DNA from: Monoraphidium neglectum
Taxonomy: Eukaryota > Chlorophyta > Chlorophyceae > Sphaeropleales > Selenastraceae
DNA: 11,413 nucleotides
Direction: 5' to 3'
NCBI RefSeq assembly: GCF_000611645.1
Contig: NW_014012808.1
Span: 3,995-15,407, forward strand
Under the pieces are notes generated by a model. That model saw only the letters and a list, made by a program, of their open reading frames with translations. It did no database searches and was not told the DNA's origin. The translations under genes and the position numbers were made by a program. Shown here piece after piece: positions 1 to 8,394 of the stretch (positions are counted from its first letter, which is position 1; every line of letters begins with the position of its first letter).

Positions 1-30
1 CGCCCGCACTGCTTGCGGCGCGTTGGCCGC

Positions 31-47
31 GGGGGGGGGGGGGGGGG
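31..47. repeat. Homopolymer G17 (C17 on the minus strand)
   Basis: Seventeen consecutive G. On the coding (minus) strand of the methyltransferase this is a C17 tract inside the intron that starts at 104, upstream of CAG acceptor-like triplets near 9-14. It could serve as a polypyrimidine tract. It is also a place where read or assembly length may be wrong. Confidence 0.85.
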
Positions 48-104
48 CTGACATGGCCGACGTGGAGCACGGCCGCCGGCAGCTGCCAGGCCTGCCCCGC
101 CCAC

Positions 105-789
105 CTGTGCTGCCGTGGCCTCGCTGGTGATATCACCCTGCAGCTGCACCACCCCCTCAATGGGCGCCATCGGCTGCAGGTCGACCGAGACGATTACGGG
201 CATGCCGCCGCCGCTCCTGCCGCCATCAGTGGGGGTGGCGGCCGTGCTGTCGCCAGTCGTGACCACCTCGCCTGCTGATACCTCCCGCTGCTGCTGCTGC
301 TGCTGCTGCTGCTTCAGGGCCGGCAAGTACAGCCTCCGGCTGAGGACCTGCGACCAGCTGCCCGGCGCCGCGCACAGGTCCACTGCATTCCGGACGCCTG
401 CGCAGCAGCAGCGAGGGCACGCCCCCGCACCGCACCATCAGACGCGGGCAAGAGGGAGCGGCGGGGAGGGCTGCACGATGCGATGCGCGGGTTTCGCCTG
501 GGGCGCGAGTTGCACAGCAACATGATTAAGCCGCAGCGACTCGATGCCGCGATGCACGATTCCTTGCATCCCTTGGGCAGGTCGCGTGCAGACCAGCTGT
601 CGCAAAAAGATTGCTGCTGAGAGCTCAAACCCATCACAAAACAGCGCAGCAGCCCGCACTCCATGCACCTGCAAAGATGTCGAACACCTCGTCGACCTGT
701 ATCAATTTGAACGCGCTGCGCGCTCGCCAGCCCTCCTCCTTAGCCTTGCGGTAGAATACGTCGCGCTTGTCCTTGCTGGCGCGCACCAT
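105..789 (-). CDS. TRM7: FtsJ-family tRNA 2'-O-ribose methyltransferase, TRM7/FTSJ1 type, 5' part (3' end off left edge)
   Basis: This enzyme family uses S-adenosylmethionine to 2'-O-methylate anticodon-loop nucleotides (positions 32 and 34) of tRNAs. Proposed exons are complement(669..789) and complement(105..397), with a 271-base GT-AG intron, phase 1. The next donor (CAG|GTGGGC) is at 104/103. The start is the ATG at 789, where the protein opens [10 protein letters not shown], the expected family N-terminus. Seen after splicing: [10 protein letters not shown] at about 20-29 (K28 is the first Lys of the K-D-K-E tetrad), then the SAM motif [13 protein letters not shown] at 45-57, the acidic strand [12 protein letters not shown] at 108-119, and QGDIT at 127-131. 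The later catalytic D, K and E lie beyond the window. Oddity: about 40 residues, including eight Gln, sit between the first two SAM motifs, where relatives have a short loop. Family assignment is firm. The choice of TRM7 over other FtsJ paralogues rests on N-terminal similarity. I could not place exon 3; a splice acceptor may lie near 9-14. Confidence 0.9.
288..311. repeat. (CTG)8 microsatellite coding polyglutamine
   Basis: Eight perfect CTG units on the plus strand read as eight in-frame CAG codons (residues 70-77) in the minus-strand methyltransferase. The run is flanked by AAG (Lys) and CGG (Arg) codons. Confidence 0.95.
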
Positions 790-1352
790 TGCGGCAGGTG
801 GTTATCTCATCCCCCGCGCACGACCCCGCACGGTGCCACCAGTGCAGCACTGAGCGTCAGCTGCACAGCAGCAGCGCCGCGACGGCCGGCGGCCCCGCTG
901 GTGGCGTTTGAGCCAATCGATGAAAGGCACCCGCAGTGCGATTGGTGCTCCGATGCTGCTTCTTTGCCGTCGACCGGAAGCACCGTTGCCGCGGCGCGGT
1001 GCGTTGAGAACGAGTCAGAGTGCGCAGTTGTGACAGGTCGCTAGGACACCTGTTTGTTATCGAATACGGCGTCGTAATTGGCTACTGATAATCCAGCCGT
1101 ACGTGTGTACCGTAAACAAGGTCAGCTTCCACCTACTGAGAAGAGAGTGAGCTCGGTGTCATTTTTGCATGTGATGGCTCGCGCTCTCGAACAAACGACC
1201 TAGCGGCAATTCATTGTTGTATATGGAACTTCCTGTTACTCTCAAACGCAGTTTTGAGACCGCACGGGCCCCTGCGCACGAGAGGAACCAACGCCCACGG
1301 CAACCTCCTTACAAGCAGCACATTTGGGTCTTTTTGTCCAGTAATTGCTCTT
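790..1352. promoter_or_regulatory. Divergent promoter/5' UTR region between the methyltransferase and the acyltransferase
   Basis: No ORF here looks coding. The two flanking genes are transcribed away from each other, so both promoters should lie in these 563 bases. A perfect inverted pair, CCAATCG at 913-919 and CGATTGG at 939-945, gives CCAAT boxes on both strands about 125-155 bases from the methyltransferase ATG. Composition turns visibly AT-richer from about 1040 to 1350, as expected of a promoter or 5' leader in a GC-rich genome. I see no convincing TATA box; TATAT at 1220-1224 is weak. Promoter function is inferred from position. Confidence 0.6.
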
Positions 1353-4300
1353 ATGGAAGACTCTAACACACGGGGGCTGCTCGGCTTGCCGCGTCTAAGA
1401 GCGCAGGTGGGCAGGTTGGCACGCAGCCATGCAGCGCCCTTGGATGATGTGTGGGGACGTGTTAAGACGCAAGAATCATACATGCATCAGCAAACGAGAC
1501 CCGCCGTGCCGCTCGCATGGAGCCGCGTTATGCATGCCCGCGCCCGGCCTAGGCCGCGGCACCCGTACTGAGCAAACCGGCGCAACAGTGCGCAGCTAAC
1601 CTCGGGCACCTGCTTTCCTGCCTTCACAGGTTGTGGCCGACACCTGCGAGTCCCCGGCCTCGGCGCGCTCCGCCCATGACGGCTGCTGTGCCGTCCCCGC
1701 CGCCAACCGCGCCGCTGCGGCGACCGCGGCAGCCGCAGCCGAAGCGGACAGCAGTGCCGCGAACCTCCGGCCGCCGCTCAGCCCGGTCTCCCAGATGTTT
1801 CTTGGGATGGGCCAGCAGGCGCCGGACATCTACGCCATCCTCAGGCTGCGTGGCCGCCCCACGCTGGAGCAGATCGTCCCGGCGATGCAGCAGCTCGCGG
1901 ACGCGCACGAGCGCTTCCGCCTGCGCGTAGCCAAGCGCGGCGGCTCCTGGGTCACAGAGGTGCGCAGCCGAGGGGGATCTCTGCTGCTGGTTGGTGGGTT
2001 GCGCAGCCCGGCAAGGCACTCCGCGCTGCGGGGTTGGGCCAGGCTCGAGCCCAAAATCGTCGGAGGGCGCGGCGCTCGCGCATCAACTCCACCGACGCTC
2101 GGGCCGCGAATTGAGGCACGCACGGCAGCGACTTGTTGCAGCAAGGCCACAAGTTGTCATTCGTGTAATTGCAGCGTCCCCTGCATATTTCTTGTGTGCG
2201 TGTGCCCCAATGCAGGAGAGTGGAGTCCCAACAGACTCCAACCACCTCGCGAGCCCGCCGCAGCAGGCTCTGAGCCACCCACCGGCTCAACGCGCCACGC
2301 CCCCGCCCCCCCCGCTCTCACTCCACCAGGCTGTTGAGGACTTTGATGTGCGGTGGTGCATGCGCGCCGTGACGCTCGACGGCCCCGACATCGACGCGGC
2401 CTTCAACGGCTTTGTGGCAAGGGTGCGCGCCCGCGCTCGCGCCCGCGCCCGGGCCCGTGAGGCTCCGGAGGAGCGACATGCGGGGATTCGAGCAGCCTCT
2501 TGCGCTCTCTTTCGCAGCGCCCGCGAGGCCCATGCGCTCGCACGCCCGTTCATCTTGTGCTGTGGGACGCGTGCGTTCGAGCTTCTCCACCCCGTCGATC
2601 GTCCCCACCCGCCCAACACTCCTCCTCCCGCAGCTCATGTCGGGGCCGCTGCTGTCTGAGGGCCACCTGCCGCCCTGGGACTGCAGCCTGGTGCGCTACT
2701 CCTCGGACCCCCACCACACCGACGTGCTGCTGCGCTGCAGCCACATGATCGGCGATGGGCAGCTGTTCATGCAGCTGCTCAAGGACGTGCTGGAAGAGCA
2801 GGACGACAGCATGCCGGCCGAGGCCGCGACGGCAGCGATGAAGGCGGCAGGGCCGGGCTCGGCGTCGAGCGGCGTGGAGGAGGAGGACGACGGCGCAGTG
2901 TCATCTGACGGCGCGTCATCGTCGTCGTCGGGCGGCGCTGCGGTGGCCGCGGCGGCGTCGCCGTCGGCGTCCTGCTCTTCTCTGTCGAGCCTGGGCGTCG
3001 CCGGGGGCGCGGACAGGGAGGGCGGCGGCCCGCACCTGATCCGCGCGGTGCGCCACCAGTCTGCGTTCCTGCCGCCGCCCAGCATGCAGCGCGCGGAGCG
3101 CGACGGCGAGGCGAGGCGGAGCGGGCGCGCCGGCAGCGGCGAAAACGGGCCCGGCGGCGGCGGCGGCGGCGGCACCTTTCACGGTCAGAAGCGGCGGCCG
3201 GGGGGCGGTGCGGTGGCGCTGCTCTGGCGGCTGCAGAGGTGAGAGGGGCCAGTCTTAGGGCCGCCTGCCCACGCTCGCCGCTCAAAAATGGGGCCACACC
3301 GCCGCCCTCGCGCCTGCCACATCCCCTCACCTTGAGCATACCCGCACGCACCGCTCAAGGGATGCCCTCTGCAGTTACTCCTTGCTGCGCGACCCTGGCG
3401 CCGGTCCTGCGCTGCCCGCGATCTGCTTTTGGTACCTCCTGGCCTGCAATCTCGCCCCTGTGCATCACTACGTGCCACAGGCTGCTCCTGAGCCTCTGGG
3501 GCTGGATCACTTCCGCGCTGTTCGTCTTCTCCATGCCCCTCCACGTGCCGGACCCGGTCAACGCGGTCAAAGCCGCGCCCGCCGAGATCGGCGGCCCCCG
3601 CGCGTTCGCGTCCGTCACGCTTCCGCTGGACGAGATGCGCCACGTCAGCAAGCTGCTGGGCGTGACCATCAACACCGTCGCCGTCTCCTGCATCGCCGGC
3701 GGCCTGCGCCGCCACCTGCTGCAGACCGGCGGCGGCGGCGCGCGCGCCTGGCCCTGGCGGCGCGGCGCCGCCGCCGACGCCGCGAGGGGCGGCGTCCCGA
3801 GCAGCCTGCTGCTCTGCTCGATGGTCGACACGCGCGCCATGCAGCGCATGGGCCTCGGCGGCGCCGGCGCGGGCGTGGGCGGCGGCTGCAACACGCTGTC
3901 CTTCATCGGCGTCCCGGTCCACACCGGCGGCGCGGCGCCCCTCGTCCGGCTGGCGTCTGTCGCGGCGACGCTCTCCTGGATCCGCGGCAGCCTGGCCGTG
4001 CTCATCGCCGTGCTCATCCCGCCGGTGCTGCAGTTCTTCCTGCGGGACATCGCGCTGTCCACGCGGCTGATCATGTGGATGCTGCCCGCCAAGGCGACGC
4101 TGGGGTTCAGCAACATGCGGGGCCCCGTGAAGCCGGTGGCGCTCAGGGGATTCCCGGTTGAGCGCATGTACAACGGTGGGTGGCCTGGGGCCCTGGATTT
4201 TTTGAATTGTTGCGAATCGGTTGAAATTTTCAGGGGTTGGGCAGCCCTGAGGGTCCTGCACGGGAATCAGAGTCAATGGGGGCGGGTGAGGGGCGCCAGG

Positions 4301-5009
4301 GTGCTTTTGTGGGTGTTTGGGTGAGTGGGGCAAAGGTTGAATGCCAGCAGGCAACTGCCACTTGGCGCAAGGGTCCACATCGGCGCGGGGCGCGTGGGCG
4401 AAAAGGCCGGACCGAGTATTTTGGCTCACCGCCGCCTGCCGCTTTGGTTCCTCGCGACCTGCACGCCGCGCGCCTGATCCCGCACTGCGCCCTCTCCGGT
4501 CTCGCGCCCCTCTGGGCCCCGTCCCACCCTGCGCCTCTCCGCCGCCCCCGCGTCTTGCCTGGAAACCCGCAGGCGTCCAGCCCAACGCGTTTGGCTGCTT
4601 CGTGAGCCTCATGAGCTACGACAACCAGGTGGGTGCCGCCCACGGCCTTCATGACCTGTTACACACACGCTTGGCTGACCCGGTGCCTCCGCCGCTGCGC
4701 CTGGCGCCTCGGCCCCCCGCTCGTGTCTCGCAGCGGCGCTGCACCCGAGCGCCGGCCCAGTGCCAGGGGCATGACGCTGCTTGCCCGCCCCCTCTTTTCC
4801 TTAAAATTGTTACCGTTCATTTGCTTTGACACCCAAATCAGGTCACCATAGTCAACAGCTGCTACGTTTCAAAGTCCTCCTGCCCCGAGCAGCTGCTGCG
4901 CTGCGTGCGCGACGAGTGGGCCGCGCTGCGCGACGCGGCGACGGTCCCCGCGCCTGTGGAGGAGGCGGAGGGCTGCGGCGCCGTGGGCGCCAAGGCCAAG
5001 GGCGCGTGA
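1353..5009 (+). CDS. WSD1-like: WSD1-like wax ester synthase / diacylglycerol O-acyltransferase (plant type), seven exons
   Basis: This family transfers an acyl group from acyl-CoA to fatty alcohol (wax ester) or diacylglycerol (TAG), usually at the ER. Proposed exons: 1353-1406, 1630-1959, 2330-2422, 2634-3238, 3481-4175, 4573-4628, 4842-5009. All introns are GT-AG and all phases join, giving about 666 aa. Seen: PLSPVSQMF at 67-75 (the plant WSD N-terminal signature), HERFRLR at 111-117, active-site SHMIGDG at 195-201 (bases 2739-2759; His196, Asp200), and a hydrophobic LLWRLQRLLLSLWGW segment across the exon 4/5 junction. LGVTINTVAVS follows, then the C-terminal WS_DGAT_C (DUF1298) core FSNMRGPVKPV near 570-580 and FGCFVSLMSYDNQ. 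The first motif position is Ser instead of His; the catalytic His is kept. Residues about 216-351 (bases 2802-3209) are a low-complexity insertion. Exon 1 is the least sure part: a phase-compatible ATG exon with a weak start context. Exons 2-7 are strongly supported by family motifs. The 370-base intron at 1960-2329 and the 397-base intron at 4176-4572 hold nothing else I recognise. Confidence 0.9.
3153..3173 (+). repeat. (GGC)7 microsatellite coding polyglycine
   Basis: Seven in-frame GGC codons lie in exon 4 of the acyltransferase, near the end of its low-complexity insertion. Confidence 0.9.
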
Positions 5010-5745
5010 GCAGCAGGACTGGGCTCATGAGCTGCGGCGGGCCAGAGGAAGGGCTCGCTGCTTGAGGGCGGCTGCCTTTGCGCCCCTGCGCATGTCCCCT
5101 CTGCACCGCGGCCTTGCGAGGGGCGGGGGTGCTCGGGGCTCGGCGCGTGGCAAGGGCTGGCGTCCTGCTGACACTGTTAGTGGCGAGTTACTGGGAGCGG
5201 CCGCAAGGGTGCAGCGCAGCCGGCATTGGCCGATGTGTAGGGTGGGCACGTGTCACGTTGATGCGTGTCGTATGCGCTGGTATGGCTGTGTGGCGTTGGT
5301 GGTGTTCATCACATGCGAGGGCAGGGGTTGTGTTATAACCGGCCCGTCATACCATCTCGTGTCTTGCATTTGGGCAAAGGCATGCAGCTTCGGACTGTTG
5401 TTTTCAAGTCCTGCTGGGTGCAGACACGTGCTTTTCAATCGCACTGCCGGCTCAATCACACACTGGTGCCCGTCGCATCGCGCCAGCAACATTGCAATCT
5501 GTGTGGCGTGCACGCCTGCGGCTTGCCCCATTCTGCGCCTGCCCTCGCGCTCGCCACCGCCGGCGTGGCATCCCGCAGTGCTGCGGCGCAGTCGTTTGGA
5601 CTCAAACGCCCTGTTACCCATTTGTGCAATCGACTGGCCACCCAGCTCCGCCGACCCAGAGTGTGTTCACGGCGAGCCCACGCGGTCGCCCCATCGCCCG
5701 TGTCACCCGTTGTCGCGACGCACGCATGTGAGCACCCACGGCCCC

Positions 5746-5787
5746 GGCTGCCCGCCGCCGCGTTTGTCGGCGGCGGGCTGGGCAGCC
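5746..5787. repeat. GC-rich inverted repeat (hairpin)
   Basis: CCCGCCGCCG (5751-5760) pairs perfectly with CGGCGGCGGG (5768-5777) around a 7-base loop (CGTTTGT). The flanks GGCTG (5746-5750) and CAGCC (5783-5787) extend the stem past a 5-base bulge. The fold is stable as DNA or RNA on either strand. Function unknown. Confidence 0.75.
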
Positions 5788-6076
5788 CTCGTTGGGGGAC
5801 GCAGCTGCGTCGCCCGTGCGCATCCGAATTGCGGGCTGCTTCCAGGTGCTCATTTGCCCCTGCCTCTGGCGTGTGTCACGACTGCTGCAGGAAATGGTAC
5901 TTTAGCAGGGCCCCCAGCAGTGGCGGCCCCCGCCGCTCACCCCCTGTGTCGCCCCTCGCTTTCCATCCTTCTGACCGGGCGGGCGCGTGCGCTCACCGAC
6001 TCTATCTCTCACGCCGGATTTTTCGGGAACGCGTCGCCGCAGCAGAGATTCCGACTTGCCTGATTGCACCCGGCGA

Positions 6077-6125
6077 GCGCACGGCAGCAGCTCTGCGCAC
6101 GGCAGCTCTGCGCACGGCCGCAGCT
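6077..6125. repeat. Short tandem repeat, 15-base unit, about three copies
   Basis: The unit GCGCACGGCAGCTCT appears at 6077-6094 (with a 3-base CAG insertion), at 6095-6109 (exact), and as a diverged, incomplete copy from 6110. Confidence 0.8.
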
Positions 6126-6160
6126 GGCGGCGGCGGTGGTTTTCGCCGCCCTTTCTGCTG

Positions 6161-6186
6161 CTCTGGCCTGCAGCTCTGGCCTGCAC
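6161..6186. repeat. Tandem duplication of a 13-base unit
   Basis: CTCTGGCCTGCAG at 6161-6173 is followed directly by CTCTGGCCTGCAC at 6174-6186. With the neighbouring 15-base repeats, this marks a locally slippage-prone non-coding segment. Confidence 0.8.
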
Positions 6187-7071
6187 CCCGCCGTCACAGC
6201 AGCATGGGCGCTAGCCGTCCAGAGGGGTTTGTTTCGGGCCGCGGTTGCGCCCAGCGCCGCTCTCCCCCGCACCTGGCGTTTTTGGTCGAAGCAGGAGGGC
6301 TTGTTGTCACCACCCCACTTTGCTGACGTCACTTGGGGGTCGCTCTGGTCGGCCACGACCCTCCCTGATCCTCGCGCCTGTTCGGTTTCCCCCAGGGACC
6401 CCTGCGAGGACATACAGCACCACCACTCACACACCCAGCAGCGCCGCCGCGCGCACCCCTGGCACTCGACCCCTCCGTCCCATTGCAGCGCGGGCGGGCG
6501 GCGATTGCGTGCCGCCCCGCGCTCGGCCGATGCAACCCGCTGCAAACAAATGCGCAGCTGCCCGCGCCGCCGGCCGGCCGCCGGCGCCACCTGGGTGCAC
6601 ATCACCTCGGACCCGTCGACGGCTGGCCCTCGCCGGCCGCACACCGCCTCGAGCGTTTCCCTTGCTGATCTGTGTGCTGAGACTTTCTGGTCTTGTCAGT
6701 CCACCCAATAAATCACATGGCACCAGCACTGAAACGACGTTTGCATGACCCGGCGGTCTACTTGACTTGAACCGGACGTCGGCCAATGAGTAAACGATCC
6801 TGCAGAAGTCAGGCGGTCCACACCACGGTGGCTTGCAGCCAGGGGTGGCCTGCAGCCGTCTAAACAACAGACGTGGTTAGCAGCAGCAGTGGCGATCAAG
6901 TACGCGTGACACACTCCCAAAACATGCCAATGTCAAGGCTGTGCACATCCTGCGAGTCAGCGGAACTGCCTCCATTCCCTGCATGGCTGGGTCTGCAGCC
7001 GAGAAGGCCGTGTTAAACCGATGGCCGGCGCATTAGCTCTCCTGCTGGGGTTCACTCCGACGCCGACGCAA

Positions 7072-8394
7072 TCACCACAGCTCGTCTCCCTGCGGCTCCG
7101 CACCTAAAGCGTCACCTGCAACAACCCCCAGCGGCTCCTCTGGCCCCGCTGTGCCCCCGCCGGCATGGCCGCCGGCCCCCCGCCGCCGCTTCCGCCCCCG
7201 CCGCCGCCGCTGCGAACCGCATGTGCCGGCCCCGCCGCGCGAGAACCCCAGCGGGAGCCCGGTGATCCGCATGCGGCCGATGTTTACCACCGCGCCCCGC
7301 CCGACCAGCCGCGGCGCGAACGACGCCAGTGCCGCGTCCGCGGCCGCGTCAGCCAGCAGCGTTGCACCCGAGAAGCTCGCGGCCGGGAAGCTCACGGTGA
7401 ACCCGTCGCTGTCGTCGCCGAGGCCGTCGGCCGCGAGGACGGCCGCCGTGTCTTCGTCGTCGAAATCGGCGGGCTCGAGGCGCACGAGATCGCCCCCAGA
7501 TCGCTGCACCCACGCGACCGCCTCCGCCTCGGCCTCAAACTCCCCGCCCTTGGCCTCGCCGCCGGCCCCAGGGCTCGCCCTGCGGTCATTCTCCTCTTCA
7601 GATTCCTCGCCGCCGTCGCTGCTGCCGGCGCTGCTGCGGCCGCTGCTGCTGCTCGCGCCGCCGCCGGCGCTGGCCCTGGCGCCGGCGGCGGCCTTGTCAG
7701 CGAAGCGGATTATGGAGAGCCGCAGCAGCCCCCACTCCGTGTCCCGATAACAAGAGTGCTGAGCGAGCACCTGCCTGCCCACGAGTCCAAAGCACGTGCT
7801 GCGACCGCCCCCACTCCCGTCGCCGCTGCTGTCTTGTGTCACCAGGTGACCCGAGAGGTCGCCGCTTGGCAGCAGCGCCAGCCGCGCGACGCCCACAAGC
7901 CGCTCGCCCCCCGCTGCCGCCGCCGCCGCCACCGGGGCTTCTTGCAAACTAGCGGATTCGATATCGTCCCAATCGTCGCCGCTGCCGCTGGTGGTGGCAT
8001 CCGAAGGGGGACGGGTTCCCCCAGAGGTGGCTGGCGCGCGGCCGTTTGGGTGCGGCGCCCCCAGCTGGGCCGTGGCTGACTTGGGATGCTGCTGCTGCCG
8101 CTCTTGGGCCTGCTCTGAGTGCTGAGCTCGCCGCCGCGAGTGCCACACGCCGGGGTTGACAGGCGCGGGCTGCAGCTGCGGGATCAGCCCGGGTGGCGCC
8201 AAGATCGGCGCTGCGGCCATTGACGCAGGCGGGTCTGGCGGATGCAGCAGGTCCTGTGGGGTTACTGACCACATCCTCTGGCCATCTACAGATCGAATTT
8301 CATCGCCTGGCGCGAGCTTTGCGCCCTTCTTTTTGATCCAGGGCGACACGACAAGCTCCGCCCCGACGGACCTGTTGGCCTTGATACGCGGCAT
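7072..8394 (-). CDS. Unrecognised protein with acidic/low-complexity linker and basic C-terminal patch
   Basis: A 440-codon single-exon model from the ATG at 8394 (A at -3) to TGA at 7074-7072. The frame stays open upstream past 8484 but has no other ATG there, so an upstream exon is possible. Seen: a compact, structured-looking N-terminus, residues 1-50 (IKANRSVGAELVVSPWIKKK, then GDEIRSVDGQRMW). A Pro/Gln-rich linker follows to about 130, then GSGDDWDDIE. A folded-looking segment at 164-233 contains GLVGRQVLAQHSCYRDTEWG and LLRLSIIRF. A Ser/Gly and Glu/Asp-rich stretch runs to about 290. A second folded segment at 291-386 contains VRLEPADFDDED and LVGRGAVVNIGRMRITGLPL. Last is a basic patch RRRRGRKRRRG at 396-406, possibly a nuclear signal. 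I do not recognise the family. Alternating ordered and disordered blocks suggest real coding, since the opposite-strand frames look random. Introns inside the model cannot be excluded. Confidence 0.6.
   Translation of the reverse strand: MPRIKANRSVGAELVVSPWIKKKGAKLAPGDEIRSVDGQRMWSVTPQDLLHPPDPPASMAAAPILAPPGLIPQLQPAPVNPGVWHSRRRAQHSEQAQERQQQHPKSATAQLGAPHPNGRAPATSGGTRPPSDATTSGSGDDWDDIESASLQEAPVAAAAAAGGERLVGVARLALLPSGDLSGHLVTQDSSGDGSGGGRSTCFGLVGRQVLAQHSCYRDTEWGLLRLSIIRFADKAAAGARASAGGGASSSSGRSSAGSSDGGEESEEENDRRASPGAGGEAKGGEFEAEAEAVAWVQRSGGDLVRLEPADFDDEDTAAVLAADGLGDDSDGFTVSFPAASFSGATLLADAAADAALASFAPRLVGRGAVVNIGRMRITGLPLGFSRGGAGTCGSQRRRRGRKRRRGAGGHAGGGTAGPEEPLGVVAGDALGAEPQGDELW

Larger units (their letters stand above)
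5010..7071. other. Gene-poor stretch: acyltransferase 3' flank and apparently non-coding DNA
   Basis: The first several hundred bases should be the 3' UTR of the acyltransferase, although I found no TGTAA on the plus strand between 5010 and 7071. Open frames of up to 353 codons exist on both strands, but their translations are Arg/Ser/Pro/Cys/His-rich, lack family motifs, and look like chance frames in GC-rich DNA. The 3' UTR of the minus-strand gene ending at 7072 should occupy part of the right end. An AATAAA occurs at 6706-6711 on the plus strand, but this is not the usual green-algal signal. A small or highly spliced gene cannot be excluded. Confidence 0.55.

Noticed and set aside
115..525. 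Plus-strand 136-codon frame with a Cys run
   Set aside because: Antisense shadow of the methyltransferase exon; the Cys run is the (CTG)8 tract read in another frame.
544..1044. Plus-strand 166-codon frame
   Set aside because: Overlaps methyltransferase exon 1 in antisense, and its translation has no motif. The minus strand encodes the conserved N-terminus here.
2425..2456. GC-alternating tract as a functional element
   Set aside because: Simple GCGC/CGCC low complexity within an intron; nothing else supports a function.
3185..4612. 475-codon minus-strand frame, the longest in the window
   Set aside because: Lies opposite acyltransferase exons and introns. Its Arg/Ala/Gly/His-rich sequence is typical of antisense GC-rich coding DNA.
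5265..6326. 353-codon plus-strand frame (and 5062-6063 in another frame)
   Set aside because: Both overlapping frames are open by composition alone. Their translations are Arg/Pro/Ser/Cys-rich with no domain or plausible secondary structure.
6064..6711. Plus-strand frame whose N-terminus looks like a signal peptide
   Set aside because: The hydrophobic stretch comes from the local repeats. The rest is motif-free, and the start context gives no support.
6706..6711. AATAAA as a polyadenylation signal for the acyltransferase
   Set aside because: It lies 1.7 kb past the stop, and chlorophyte nuclear genes usually use TGTAA.
7165..8079. 304-codon plus-strand frame opposite the unknown gene
   Set aside because: Its translation is Arg/Ala-rich and featureless, whereas the minus-strand frame shows ordered blocks and acidic linkers.
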